A stretch of 64,000 bases of DNA from Aliidiomarina minuta (GTDB lineage: Bacteria; Pseudomonadota; Gammaproteobacteria; Enterobacterales; Alteromonadaceae). Below are positions 26,610 to 36,237 of the stretch, in pieces. A program made the translations under genes and the position numbers. The stretch spans positions 62,001 through 126,000 of the forward strand of contig NZ_PIPL01000004.1 of the NCBI RefSeq assembly GCF_003987145.1. The letters are read 5' to 3'. How positions within the stretch are numbered: position 1 is the stretch's first letter; each line of letters starts with the position of its first letter. The notes beneath the pieces are model-generated. The model searched no databases. It was not told where the DNA came from and worked only from the letters and a program-made list of their open reading frames with translations.

Positions 26610-27548
26610 ATGAAAGGACTTAAATCAGCTTTGGGATTAGTTATTACTGCGGGGCTTGTGGCCTGTAGTTCGGAGCCAGAAAGCCAGCCAACCCAGCTTT
26701 ATCACTGCGGCGCGGCTAGTATCGAAGTTACTCAATTAGACGAGCAGCAGATAAAGTTGCGATACGCTGACACTGAGTATGAACTGGAGTCAGTCGAGGC
26801 TGCGTCTGGCAGTGCTTATTCAAGCGACGATGAAGAATCGATGGCGACGATGTTCTGGTCCCAGGGTAATACTGCGATGGTCGAGATTGAAGGTCGATCT
26901 TTACCTATGTGCGCTAAGCCGGGCGCTATTATTGAGTCTTTTACCGCAAGCGGTAATGAACCATTCTGGCATCTGTCACTGGCTCAGGATGAGTTAAGGT
27001 TGCAGCGTTTAGGAGAAGAGGAAGTGGTTATCGAAGTCAGCCCTGAGCTGACCGAACAGCATACTCATTTGCATAGTGACGAGAGCAACTTACATGTAGA
27101 AATTCATCAGGAACTCTGCATAGACAGCATGAGCGGGATGAATTTTCCGCAACGCGTAAGCATGCGTTATCAGGGCGAGGAGCTGGAAGGCTGTGGTGGT
27201 TTGCCTGCGCGTCTGCTACAGGGAGTAGAGTGGCAGGTTCAGCAGCTGAAGGGTGATGACATTTCAGCGCATGAGGTGACTTTGCAGTTTATGGCGGACG
27301 GAAACATTGCCGGTCACTCTGGCTGTAATCACTATTTCGGACGTTATGATATATCTGGAGAAGGCATGCAGATAAGGGGGCTCGGCGGTACTAAAATGGC
27401 TTGTGAGCAGGAAGTCATGAATATTGAGTATGAATTCCTGGATGAGCTCGCAAAAGCAGTGCATTTTAATATGCAGGCACATGATGGCGAAGAAACGGGA
27501 GGTCTGGTTATTGAGTCCCGCCAGGGAACTATAAAAGCTGTCCGTTAG
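26610..27548 (+). CDS. Lipoprotein with MliC-like and META (HslJ-like) domains
   Basis: A 312-residue outer-envelope lipoprotein: signal peptide with lipobox LVAC, lipidated C19. Residues about 31-100 (LYHCGAASIEVTQLDEQQIKL ... LPMC) resemble MliC, a membrane-bound inhibitor of C-type lysozyme, including the paired cysteines. A middle domain (FTASGNEPFWHLSLAQDELRL) is of the COG3650 type. Residues about 205-300 form a META domain (WQVQQLKGDD ... GHSGCNHYFGRYDISGEGMQIRGLGGTKMAC). The fusion suggests envelope-stress or lysozyme protection, which is inference. Its stop overlaps the stop of convergent upp (TTAG). Confidence 0.85.
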   Translation: MKGLKSALGLVITAGLVACSSEPESQPTQLYHCGAASIEVTQLDEQQIKLRYADTEYELESVEAASGSAYSSDDEESMATMFWSQGNTAMVEIEGRSLPMCAKPGAIIESFTASGNEPFWHLSLAQDELRLQRLGEEEVVIEVSPELTEQHTHLHSDESNLHVEIHQELCIDSMSGMNFPQRVSMRYQGEELEGCGGLPARLLQGVEWQVQQLKGDDISAHEVTLQFMADGNIAGHSGCNHYFGRYDISGEGMQIRGLGGTKMACEQEVMNIEYEFLDELAKAVHFNMQAHDGEETGGLVIESRQGTIKAVR

Positions 27549-28174
27549 CGGGTTCCAAATATTCTATCGCCGGCATCGCCCAGCCCAGGGAGGATATAGC
27601 CCTGCTCATTGAGGCGCTCATCCTGGGCGGCGCTAAAAATCTCAACATCGGGGTGTGCCTGGATTACTTTTTCAATTCCTTCGGGAGCGGCGACCAGCAC
27701 CAGTACTCTTATTTTTGTGCAGCCATGGGCTTTGAGCATATCGAGAGTCGCTATCATAGAACCACCGGTAGCCAGCATGGGATCAATGACGAGTGCGAGT
27801 CGTTCGTCCAGGTTACCAGCGAATTTCTCATAATAGGATACCGGCTGCAAAGTTTTTTCATCACGATACAAACCGACCACACTGACTTTTGCCCCGGGAA
27901 TTAACTGCAACACTCCGTCCAGCATGCCAATGCCGGCACGTAATATGGGTACCACCGTTACTTTTTTACCCTTCAGACGTTTGATTTCAATGCGTTCATT
28001 GTTCCAGCCGTTCAGAAAAGCCGGTTCCAGCTCGAGATCTTTAGTGGCCTCATAGGTCAATAGATTAGCCAGTTCGTTGGCCAGTTCGCGAAAGTTTTTA
28101 GTGCTGATATCCGGAGAGCGCATGAGACCAATTTTATGCTGAACTAAAGGGTGGCTAAGGATTTGTAATGACAT
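27545..28174 (-). CDS. upp: Uracil phosphoribosyltransferase
   Basis: It converts uracil and PRPP into UMP in pyrimidine salvage. The 209-residue length is standard. It starts MSLQILSHPLVQHKIGLMR and has VPILRAGIGMLDG near 77, the PRPP-binding loop VIDPMLATGGSMIATLDMLK near 130-150 and the C-terminal LNEQGYILPGLGDAGDRIFGT uracil site. No uraA permease gene is next to it, unlike in E. coli. The putA terminator lies upstream. Confidence 0.97.
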   Translation of the reverse strand: MSLQILSHPLVQHKIGLMRSPDISTKNFRELANELANLLTYEATKDLELEPAFLNGWNNERIEIKRLKGKKVTVVPILRAGIGMLDGVLQLIPGAKVSVVGLYRDEKTLQPVSYYEKFAGNLDERLALVIDPMLATGGSMIATLDMLKAHGCTKIRVLVLVAAPEGIEKVIQAHPDVEIFSAAQDERLNEQGYILPGLGDAGDRIFGTR

Positions 28175-28235
28175 AATATGCTCTGCTTAAACTGAAAAGA
28201 TATCAGCTATTATAGCCATCTGAGAGTAAAAACAA

Positions 28236-28267
28236 AAAACGCCAGTCGGCTACCCGGCTGGCGTTTT
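28236..28267 (-). terminator. Rho-independent terminator of putA
   Basis: A 14-bp stem (AAAACGCCAGTCGG with CCGGCTGGCGTTTT, one G-T pair) closes a CTAC loop. On the minus strand it is 18 bp after the putA stop and is followed by a T-rich run (A-rich on the plus strand from 28228). It may also act in the other orientation. Confidence 0.9.
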
Positions 28268-28285
28268 TGGCATCACTATTATTAT

Positions 28286-31200
28286 TTAGTCACCGAGTGA
28301 AAGCAGTGTGGCGTTGCCACCTACTGCGGTGATGTTATCGCTGAAGGTTTTTTCAGTCATAAAGGCATACAGGTAGTGAGGACCACCTGCTTTAGGACCG
28401 GTACCGGACAGACCCTGACCGCCAAATGGCTGTACACCGACAATAGCGCCAATCTGGTTACGGTTAATATAGACGTTACCAACATTGATCTTGCGTGCTA
28501 CATCATAGGCAAAGGTTTCATTGCGACTATGAATACCAAAGGTTAAACCGAAACCAGTGTCATTGATGTCATTTATGACCTTATCGACTTCTTTATTCTT
28601 GAAGCGGATAACATGCAAAATAGGGCCAAAGTTTTCGCGTACTAGCTGACTGATACTATCAATTTCGATAGCGGTCGGTGTAACAAAGGTTCCACCCTGA
28701 GTATATTCAGGCATAGGAGCTTCGCCGATTATCGTACCGGCTTGCTGGATATCCTGAATATGTTGTTCCAGGTTAGTTTTAGCGATACCGTCAATCACCG
28801 GACCAACGTCAGTTTTGTGATCGATAGGATCGCCAACGGTTAATTCCGCCATAGAGCCTTTTAGCAGATCGAGTACGCGGTCGGCGATGTCGTCCTGCAC
28901 GTAAAGTACACGTAATGCAGAACAGCGCTGGCCAGCACTGGCAAAAGCGCTATGCACGACGTCAGTAACCACCTGTTCTGGCAGAGCGGTGGAATCAATC
29001 ATCATAGCGTTCTGACCACCGGTTTCAGCGATCAGTGGCACTATAGTGCCACTACGTGCAGCCAATGCCCGGTTAATAGCCTGGGCGGTATTAGTGGAGC
29101 CAGTAAAACAAACGCCCCCAATATTCTCCTGGCTCACCAGATAAGCACCAATTTCAGCACCGTTGCCGGGTAAGAAGTGCAACACGTCGCCTGGAATACC
29201 AGCTTCCAATGCCAGTTGTACCGCACGATAGGCGATTAACCCAGTCTGCTCTGCCGGTTTAGCAATAACACAGTTACCGGTGGCTAAAGCAGCGGTAACC
29301 TGACCTAAAAAGATAGCCAGTGGGAAGTTCCACGGGCTGATGCAGACAAAAGTGCCGCGACCCTGAACAAAAAGTTCGTTCTTCTCGCCGGTTGGCCCTG
29401 GCAGTTTTTCACCTTCGCTCATTAACTCACGCGCTTTAATCGCGTAATAACGACAGAAATCGACGGCTTCACGGACTTCATCAACTCCATCCTGCAGGCT
29501 TTTGCCAGCTTCCAGGGTGCAAAGTGCGATCAGCTCATGCATGTTCTCTTCCAGCAGATCAGCCAGCTTTTCAAGCTTCACTGCACGATCGTCAGCTTTG
29601 GTTCGGGTCCAGGCCGGGAAAGCCTGGTTAGCAATGGTCAGTGCTTTTTCGGCCAGCTTAGCGTCAGCCCAGCCGATGGTGCCCATCTGCTGTGAGGTCT
29701 GCTGTGGGCTGGTGACTGAGACTTTGTGGTCAGCAGTTACCAGCTCGCCACCAATGATAGGTCCACCCTGCCATTGGTTGTTTTGGTAGCTGCGAATTTT
29801 TTCGAAGAATTGGTCACCTTGAGAGTGAATATTCATATTGAGTCCTGAAGAGTTTTTACGTGAACCTAGGATGCCTTTAGGCAGAGGAATCTTGTCGTTG
29901 GCCAGAGAAGGTTTCTTGCGCAGGTTTTCCAGCGGGTGCTCGACCAGCTCGTCCACCTCTACACTAGGATCCAGTAATTTGTGTACGAAAGAGCTGTTGG
30001 CACCATTTTCAAGCAAACGGCGCACCAGATATGGCAGTAAATCTTTATGTTCACCTACAGGTGCATAAATACGTACAGTACGACCTTTATCTTCTTTCAA
30101 TACGGTGTTGTATAAGTCTTTACCCATACCATGCAGGCGTTGGAATTCATAACGTCGGCCATCTTTAGCCAGTTCCTGAATGGCAATAATGGATTGCGCA
30201 TTATGAGTTGCAAACTGTGGGTATAAGTTACCTTCAGTCTGTTCACTCAGCAGATACCGGGCACACGCCAGGAAAGATACGTCAGTACTCGCCTTGCGGG
30301 TAAATACAGGGTAGCCGTCGAGGCCAAGCTGTTGGGACAGTTTGATTTCAGTGTCCCAGTAGGCGCCTTTAACCAATCGAATCGGTATCTCGTCACCTAT
30401 TTCTTTGGCCAGCGCGTTAACCCAGCAAAGTACAGGTAAAGCACGGGTAGAATAGGCTTGAACGACCAGGCCAAAGCGTGGCCAGTCTTTGCATACACCG
30501 CTACGGTAAACTTTTTCAAAGAGCTCAAGGGAAGGCTCCAGGCGATCCATCTCTTCGGCGTCTATAGTGACTCCAACATCGGCCTGTTTAGCCAGCTTTA
30601 TCAGCTCCAGCAGGTCAGTTGCCAGCTCGTCCAGAATGCGATCATGGTTAGACGCTTCATAACGCGGGTGCAATGCAGATAGCTTAATGGAGATCGTAGG
30701 ACGGGGTACGTCCGGATTATTGAATTTTTCCGCGGCTACTGTTTTTATCGAATCCACATAAGCGTTGTGGTAACGCTTTGCATCTTTCATGGTCAGCGCA
30801 GCTTCACCCAGCATGTCGTACGCGTGGGTATAACCGATGTCGCGATTCTTACGGCTGTTTTTGAGCGCTTCTTCGATGCTCCGACCGAGCACAAACTGCT
30901 TACCCATGAGCTGCATAGCATGATGGGTTGCATTGCGCACTACAGGCTCGCCAAGGCGTTTTACCAGGCGGCGGAAGCGTGACACCGGTGTGTCTTCTTC
31001 GCGGCCTTTAGGATTAATTACCTGAGTCGTGAGGTTCAAAGCCCAGGTACCTGAATTGACCAGCATAGATTCGCTTTTTTTCAGGTAATCTTTCCAGGCA
31101 CCGCCGGAAAGCTTATCGCGAATTAATGCGTCGGCGGTAGGGCCATCAGGAATGCGTAGCAGAGCTTCAGCCAGACACATTAATACAATACCTTCCTGAG

Positions 31201-31453
31201 TATCCAGGCTGTATTGCTGTAGAAATGCGTCAACACCGTCACCACGACCGGCATCCCGGCGGACCTGCTTAACCAGTTCACGGGACTTGTCAGTCTGTCG
31301 TTGAATGGTTTCTTCGTCGCTGGGAAGCAGAGCGATTAACTCTTTCAGGTAGCTTTCTTCGTCGACAATATAATTGTCTGAGACAGCTTTCCATAGTTCA
31401 TCCAGCTGGTTGCCATCATAATGTGCTTCTAACACTTTACTCGCTTTGAACAT
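28286..31453 (-). CDS. putA: Bifunctional proline dehydrogenase / glutamate-semialdehyde dehydrogenase PutA
   Basis: PutA oxidises proline to pyrroline-5-carboxylate (FAD) and then to glutamate (NAD+). The ATG at 31451-31453 (MFKASKVLEAHY) has AGGAG six bases upstream; a longer frame to 31504 is unlikely. At 1055 residues it lacks the N-terminal ribbon-helix-helix DNA-binding domain of the 1320-residue E. coli PutA, so it should not repress its own gene. The proline dehydrogenase barrel spans roughly 190-480 (TISIKLSALHPRYE, AEEMDRLEPSLELFE, RLVKGAYWDTEI); the aldehyde dehydrogenase spans roughly 560-1040 (SPWNFPLAIFLGQ, ETGGQNAMM, SAGQRCSALRVLYV with the catalytic cysteine). Terminator at 28236-28267. 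Confidence 0.96.
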   Translation of the reverse strand: MFKASKVLEAHYDGNQLDELWKAVSDNYIVDEESYLKELIALLPSDEETIQRQTDKSRELVKQVRRDAGRGDGVDAFLQQYSLDTQEGIVLMCLAEALLRIPDGPTADALIRDKLSGGAWKDYLKKSESMLVNSGTWALNLTTQVINPKGREEDTPVSRFRRLVKRLGEPVVRNATHHAMQLMGKQFVLGRSIEEALKNSRKNRDIGYTHAYDMLGEAALTMKDAKRYHNAYVDSIKTVAAEKFNNPDVPRPTISIKLSALHPRYEASNHDRILDELATDLLELIKLAKQADVGVTIDAEEMDRLEPSLELFEKVYRSGVCKDWPRFGLVVQAYSTRALPVLCWVNALAKEIGDEIPIRLVKGAYWDTEIKLSQQLGLDGYPVFTRKASTDVSFLACARYLLSEQTEGNLYPQFATHNAQSIIAIQELAKDGRRYEFQRLHGMGKDLYNTVLKEDKGRTVRIYAPVGEHKDLLPYLVRRLLENGANSSFVHKLLDPSVEVDELVEHPLENLRKKPSLANDKIPLPKGILGSRKNSSGLNMNIHSQGDQFFEKIRSYQNNQWQGGPIIGGELVTADHKVSVTSPQQTSQQMGTIGWADAKLAEKALTIANQAFPAWTRTKADDRAVKLEKLADLLEENMHELIALCTLEAGKSLQDGVDEVREAVDFCRYYAIKARELMSEGEKLPGPTGEKNELFVQGRGTFVCISPWNFPLAIFLGQVTAALATGNCVIAKPAEQTGLIAYRAVQLALEAGIPGDVLHFLPGNGAEIGAYLVSQENIGGVCFTGSTNTAQAINRALAARSGTIVPLIAETGGQNAMMIDSTALPEQVVTDVVHSAFASAGQRCSALRVLYVQDDIADRVLDLLKGSMAELTVGDPIDHKTDVGPVIDGIAKTNLEQHIQDIQQAGTIIGEAPMPEYTQGGTFVTPTAIEIDSISQLVRENFGPILHVIRFKNKEVDKVINDINDTGFGLTFGIHSRNETFAYDVARKINVGNVYINRNQIGAIVGVQPFGGQGLSGTGPKAGGPHYLYAFMTEKTFSDNITAVGGNATLLSLGD

Positions 31454-31473
31454 TACATCTCCTGTAAAACTCT

Positions 31474-31490
31474 GTCGAAGCGAATTCGAC
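31474..31490. promoter_or_regulatory. Inverted repeat in the putA leader
   Basis: GTCGAA-N5-TTCGAC, a perfect 6-bp inverted repeat, lies 21-37 bp upstream of the putA start codon and downstream of the candidate promoter. It could be an operator or a short leader hairpin. Only the symmetry supports it. Confidence 0.35.
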
Positions 31491-31520
31491 TTGGCTACCC
31501 CCACTTTGGGTATTGACGCC

Positions 31521-31548
31521 AGTATATGACTATTTTCTGCTTGGTAAA
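31521..31548 (-). promoter_or_regulatory. putA: Candidate sigma-70 promoter of putA
   Basis: On the minus strand, TTTACC (31548-31543) and TATACT (31526-31521) are spaced by 16 bases; the -10 matches the TATAAT consensus at five of six positions. It lies about 70 bp upstream of the putA start codon. Not experimentally supported. Confidence 0.4.
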
Positions 31549-31704
31549 GCCTAGTTGTAGCCTAATTTTGGCAGAAAACACAAATTTAAGGACGAAACGA
31601 AGGCTAACTGCGATATTTTACACTTTATTCATTATTCTTGAGTCCTTTGCTACTTCAGCATAAGCTTGCATTATTGCAAATAAACTCAGATAAACAGAGC
31701 ACTG

Positions 31705-32337
31705 ATGAATCAAGAGAGCGAACTTAAATTTACCTTCTCCGCAGCCGATGACAAGGCTCTGCGGAGCTATTTGAATAAGTGTACCAGCGCGCAGCAAAGT
31801 CGCCACCTGATTAATGAATACTTTGATACCGCAGAAAAAGATCTGCAGCGTTTCCGTATTGGCTGCCGCATTCGCCGCTGGCGCACAGAGCAAGGGATGG
31901 AAGCGGAACAGACAATTAAACTGGCAGGTACGGTAAATAATGGATTACATCAGCGACCGGAATACAACCTCCCGGCAACTGATTTGCAAACGCCCGATTT
32001 AACAAGTTTTCCTGCCGATATATGGCCTTCTGATATGGATATAAGTGTTATAAATAAGGAGTTACTGCTGCAGTTTAGCGTAGACTTCGAACGTTCGATT
32101 TGGATTGCTGATTTCAACTCTGATAATGCAGAAAATAGGATTGAAATAGCTCTTGATGATGGCTTTATTCGAGCCGGAGACCAGACCCAGCGAATTTATG
32201 AGCTGGAACTTGAATTGTTGTCGGGTTCGGTTGATGCTTTACGCAGTTTTGCTGACCAGTTAAATCAATCAGTACACCTAACTGCCTTTGATGAAAGCAA
32301 AGCGCAGCGCGGTTATGCATTGATGCAGGGGAGATAA
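31705..32337 (+). CDS. CYTH domain protein (YgiF-like, CYTH only)
   Basis: A 210-residue protein with a CYTH (triphosphate tunnel) domain: the N-terminal ExExK signature E4-S-E6-L-K8, the RIGCRIRRWR strand near 51-60 and EAEQTIKLAG near 69-78, and the C-terminal YELELELLSG and AFDESKAQRGYALM. Relatives such as E. coli YgiF are inorganic triphosphatases and sit next to glnE as here. YgiF also has a C-terminal CHAD domain, which this shorter protein lacks. It is 4 bp upstream of the glnE start and probably co-transcribed. Confidence 0.86.
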   Translation: MNQESELKFTFSAADDKALRSYLNKCTSAQQSRHLINEYFDTAEKDLQRFRIGCRIRRWRTEQGMEAEQTIKLAGTVNNGLHQRPEYNLPATDLQTPDLTSFPADIWPSDMDISVINKELLLQFSVDFERSIWIADFNSDNAENRIEIALDDGFIRAGDQTQRIYELELELLSGSVDALRSFADQLNQSVHLTAFDESKAQRGYALMQGR

Positions 32338-32341
32338 TAAT

Positions 32342-35203
32342 TTGCAGCCATTACGGCCAGAGCATACCAGTTATGAGAAATTACCAGCTTTGCTGCAAAA
32401 GGAAGCAGAGAACAGCTGGTCTTTAATTGTTGACGCGCATCCGCAGCTTGAGGAGTTAGCTCAGGATGAACGTGACTGGTTACGTTGGTTAGTGGCTATC
32501 AGTGACTTCATTGGCTGGGTATTGCGCCGTTATGGCATGCAGGCGTATCAGGTTATCCGGATTAAAGAACCTCCCGAATATACTCCTTTGGTAACTCAGG
32601 CGCTGCAGAACTGTGATAATGAAGACAATGCGATGGCTGAGATTCGTCGTCTACGTCATACCCAGCTGGCCCGTTTGGCAGCGTTGGATTTAAGCGGACA
32701 GTTGTCGCTCACTGATTTCTTTACCGCAAATACAGCTTTGGCGGACGCTTTAATCGAACAAAGCACCCAATGGCTGGAGAAGTTTTATCGACCGCGCTGG
32801 GGCCAGGCTCTGGATGAGCAGGGCGAGATACTTCCGCTAGTGATCATCGCGATGGGAAAACTCGGCGGTGAAGAACTTAATTTTTCTTCTGATATTGATT
32901 TGATCTTTTGTTACCCAATCCAGGGAGAAACTCAGGGCGGGCGACAAAATCTGGAACATAGCATTTATTTTACCCGTATGGGGCAGGCACTAATAAAAAT
33001 GCTCGGTCAGCAAACGGTTGATGGTCAGGCGTTCAGGGTGGATATGAGGCTGCGGCCTTTTGGCCAGGCCGGACCGATGGCCACAAGTTTCTCAGCATTG
33101 GAAGACTATTATCAGGAACAAGGGCGGAACTGGGAACGTTATGCCATGGTGAAAGCCCGCTACCTGAACCTGAGTGAGCCATGGCGCGAAGAGCTGTATA
33201 ACCTGTTACGACCCTTTGTATTCCGTCGTTATCTGGATTACAGCGCTATTGAAGCGCTGCGTAAAATGAAATTGTTAATCAATCAGGAAGCGCGCCGACG
33301 GGGTGTCAGCGATAATATCAAACTGGGACTTGGCGGTATCCGTGAAGTGGAATTTATTGCCCAGGCTTTTCAGTTGATTCGTGGCGGCCGTGAGCGAGAC
33401 CTGCAAACCCGCTCCTTATTGCCCGCATTAGAAGCTTGCGCTGAGCATAATTTATTGAGTAAAGGCGACGCCGCAGAGTTGCAGCAAGCTTATGCCTGCC
33501 TGCGAAAAATTGAACATATTTTACAGCAACTGCATGATGAACAGACTCAGAGTTTGCCGCAAGAGGAGCTGGATCAGATGCGTCTGGCAGAGGCTTGCGG
33601 ACGACCTGATTTTGTAACCTTGATTAAAGATCTGCAACAACAGATGCAAAACATTCATCGACATTTCTTAGCTGTGATCGGTGGCGAAGAGGAAATGATG
33701 GGTGAAGAAGACAGTGATCTGGCTATTTTATGGCAGGACTTGCTGGCCGATGAAACTGCTCATGAAGTACTTGAAGAAGCGGGCGTTGAAGATGCTGCTA
33801 CCTGGTGGCAAAAAATCAATGGTTTCCGGCAGGACGTGCGAAAGCGTACACCAGGCCCACGGGGCCGGGAACTGCTTGCGCAGCTAGTACCTGTGCTGGT
33901 GGAGCTGAGCATCAGGAAAAGTGGCAGTAGTGATTTACTGGCGCGTATTTTTTCAGTCTTACAGCAGATTGCTTCACGCACGACCTATCTGGAGTTATTG
34001 GCTCACAATAAAGGAGCCAGGGAACAGCTGGTGTTGCTGTGCAAAGATAGTCCCTGGATAGCGGGGCAGCTGGCCCGTTACCCACACCTACTGGATGAAT
34101 TAATAGATCCTGCACAATTGTATGACCTTCCTGAAGTGGACAGCTATAAAGCGTCTGTGCATGAATTTATGGCGCGTATTCCGCTGGACGACATGGAAGC
34201 GCAGATGGAAACTCTGCGCCAGGCGAAACAGGCATTTCAGCTTAAGATAGCTGCCGCAGATGTGAGCAAGGCAGTGCACTTAATGCGGGTTAGCGATCAC
34301 CTGACGCATCTTGCTGAAGCCGTTATTGAACAGGTAGTCATAATGGCCTGGCAACAACTAACCGAACGCCACGGTGTGCCACCAGGACGAGATGCCCATA
34401 ACAGCGGTTTTGCCGTACTTGGTTATGGCAAACTGGGTGGTATGGAATTGGGTTACGGTTCCGATTTGGATCTGGTATTTGTTTGCGACGATATCCCAGA
34501 TGCGCAAACGGATGGTCAGCGTCCTATTGATGTACAACAGTTTTATCTGCGGCTGGCACAGCGCGTACTGCACCTGTTCACTACCCGCACCATGTCAGGG
34601 GTGCTCTATGAAGTGGATATGCGGCTACGACCATCCGGCAGCGGCGGCTTATTGGTTATTCAACTGGCCACTTACAGTGATTACCTGTCACGGGAAGCCT
34701 GGACCTGGGAATTGCAGGCTCTGGTTCGTGCCAGAATGGTATTCGGCCATGCTGAATTACGTGAGCGTTTTCTTAAAATACGTGAAGAGCAACTGAAATT
34801 AGTCAGAGATGAGCAAGAATTGCGGGCGGACATTGTAAAAATGCGCGCCCGCATGCGCGAACATTTGTGGAAGAAACACGCGGATCAGCTGGATATTAAA
34901 CAAATGCCGGGAGGCGTTGCTGATATTGAATTTATTACTCAGTTTCTGGTTTTGCTGCATGCCCATGAACATACTCATAAGCTCTGTCGTTATACTGACA
35001 ACGTGCGAATTTTGAACACAGCCCGGCAACTTGAAATTTTGCCTGAACAGGATTATCACGATTTAGTAGACGCTTATCAGGCTTACCGTATAGAGTCTCA
35101 TCGGCTGGCGCTTGCGGAAAGGGGAGGGTTGAGCGATCAGGATTTCTCAACCCATATTAATAAAGTGAAAGCGATCTGGTCGCGAATGCTGGAGCCTGAT
35201 TAG
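32342..35203 (+). CDS. glnE: Bifunctional glutamine synthetase adenylyltransferase/deadenylase
   Basis: GlnE adenylylates and deadenylylates glutamine synthetase in response to nitrogen status signalled by PII. The 953-residue protein has two nucleotidyltransferase domains: GKLGGEELNFSSDIDL starting at residue 172 and GYGKLGGMELGYGSDLDLV from about 694, each with the metal-binding DxD, linked by a helical region. The start is a TTG (32342) with GGGGAG about nine bases upstream; no ATG lies close by in frame. Its stop overlaps that of convergent lpxL (TTAG). Confidence 0.96.
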   Translation: MQPLRPEHTSYEKLPALLQKEAENSWSLIVDAHPQLEELAQDERDWLRWLVAISDFIGWVLRRYGMQAYQVIRIKEPPEYTPLVTQALQNCDNEDNAMAEIRRLRHTQLARLAALDLSGQLSLTDFFTANTALADALIEQSTQWLEKFYRPRWGQALDEQGEILPLVIIAMGKLGGEELNFSSDIDLIFCYPIQGETQGGRQNLEHSIYFTRMGQALIKMLGQQTVDGQAFRVDMRLRPFGQAGPMATSFSALEDYYQEQGRNWERYAMVKARYLNLSEPWREELYNLLRPFVFRRYLDYSAIEALRKMKLLINQEARRRGVSDNIKLGLGGIREVEFIAQAFQLIRGGRERDLQTRSLLPALEACAEHNLLSKGDAAELQQAYACLRKIEHILQQLHDEQTQSLPQEELDQMRLAEACGRPDFVTLIKDLQQQMQNIHRHFLAVIGGEEEMMGEEDSDLAILWQDLLADETAHEVLEEAGVEDAATWWQKINGFRQDVRKRTPGPRGRELLAQLVPVLVELSIRKSGSSDLLARIFSVLQQIASRTTYLELLAHNKGAREQLVLLCKDSPWIAGQLARYPHLLDELIDPAQLYDLPEVDSYKASVHEFMARIPLDDMEAQMETLRQAKQAFQLKIAAADVSKAVHLMRVSDHLTHLAEAVIEQVVIMAWQQLTERHGVPPGRDAHNSGFAVLGYGKLGGMELGYGSDLDLVFVCDDIPDAQTDGQRPIDVQQFYLRLAQRVLHLFTTRTMSGVLYEVDMRLRPSGSGGLLVIQLATYSDYLSREAWTWELQALVRARMVFGHAELRERFLKIREEQLKLVRDEQELRADIVKMRARMREHLWKKHADQLDIKQMPGGVADIEFITQFLVLLHAHEHTHKLCRYTDNVRILNTARQLEILPEQDYHDLVDAYQAYRIESHRLALAERGGLSDQDFSTHINKVKAIWSRMLEPD

Positions 35204-36138
35204 CGGTAATAGCTAGGCATATCAGTTTCCGGTCGGGTCTTAAAACGTCGGTGAACCCACATATAAAGTTCCGGCTGCATTGCTATAGCGCGCTCTACTT
35301 CTTTGTTTATCCGGCTGGCGTCCTCAACAAGGTCGCCTGTCGGAATATCTTCCTGCAATGGGTAAAAATGCAGATGATAACCGCGACCTTTAGGTAAGCG
35401 TTTACATACACTAACAAGAGGTCGCGCTTTTTTCAGTCCGGCAAAAATACTGGTGCCAGTGGTAGTACAGGCGTCCGGAACATCAAACAAAGGTACAAAG
35501 ACGCTGCGTCGGGGACCATAATCCTGATCCGGCAGGTAGCCACAAACTTCGCCGTCGTTGAGTGCCCGAATCATGCCCCGGACATCCTTTCGCTGAATCA
35601 TGTATTTGTTACTGCGACTACGGCCTTTGGTTTGCAGATATTCCATCAACGCGTTGTTATGTGGGCGGTACAAACCTATGGACGGATGGTGTAAACCAAC
35701 CACCCGGGCATGTACTTCCAGGTTCAGAAAGTGGAATAACAAAACAAGGCTGCCATAGCCATTATCAATATTATGCTGAATATGTTCCCAGCCTGATATG
35801 GTTAGTTTGCGCTTGAGCCGCCAGTCAGGCCACCACCAGGCAATTCCTGTTTCAAATAGTGCAATGCCATTATTCGCGAAGTTTTCTTTTAATAATTGCT
35901 CGCGCTCTTCGGTGGGCATATCAGGGTAGCAAAGTTGCAGATTACGGCGCGCAATTTTGACCCGCTTGGGAAGTATTTTATAAAGTAACTTGCCCAGGCC
36001 TCGGCCTAAAACCAGCTGCAGCCGGTAAGGTAACCAGGACAGAGCATATAGCACACCTACACCAAGCCAGGTTGGCCAGTATTTAGGAAGCAGAAAGCGA
36101 GCCTGAAAAGAGGGTAGGGCAACAGCGTTTTTATTCAC
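35200..36138 (-). CDS. lpxL: Lipid A acyltransferase (LpxL/HtrB family)
   Basis: This inner-membrane enzyme adds a secondary acyl chain to Kdo2-lipid IVA. The 312-residue protein has a single N-terminal hydrophobic helix (GVGVLYALSWLPYRLQLVLG), the catalytic HX4E in FHFLNLE near residue 136-141, and conserved GLYRPHNN and YLPDQDYGPRRSVFVPLF segments. The C-terminal YMWVHRRFKTRP is also typical. LpxL is preferred over LpxM from these motifs, but the paralogues are close. No obvious operon partner; a terminator upstream isolates it from tolC. Confidence 0.9.
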   Translation of the reverse strand: MNKNAVALPSFQARFLLPKYWPTWLGVGVLYALSWLPYRLQLVLGRGLGKLLYKILPKRVKIARRNLQLCYPDMPTEEREQLLKENFANNGIALFETGIAWWWPDWRLKRKLTISGWEHIQHNIDNGYGSLVLLFHFLNLEVHARVVGLHHPSIGLYRPHNNALMEYLQTKGRSRSNKYMIQRKDVRGMIRALNDGEVCGYLPDQDYGPRRSVFVPLFDVPDACTTTGTSIFAGLKKARPLVSVCKRLPKGRGYHLHFYPLQEDIPTGDLVEDASRINKEVERAIAMQPELYMWVHRRFKTRPETDMPSYYR

Positions 36139-36204
36139 AGTAAAACTCTTTGTAATAAACCGGGATCAGTCTAACTGAATTTGCTTGTAGCGAAAAGGCA
36201 GGTA

Positions 36205-36234
36205 AAAAACAGCCGGCTTAAGCCGGCTGTTTTT
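36205..36234 (-). terminator. Rho-independent terminator of tolC
   Basis: A near-perfect palindrome centred at 36219/36220 (ACAGCCGGCTT with AAGCCGGCTGT) flanked by A and T tracts, four bases after the tolC stop on the minus strand. Its symmetry allows bidirectional function, but the only gene ending here is tolC. Confidence 0.9.
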
Positions 36235-36237
36235 ATT

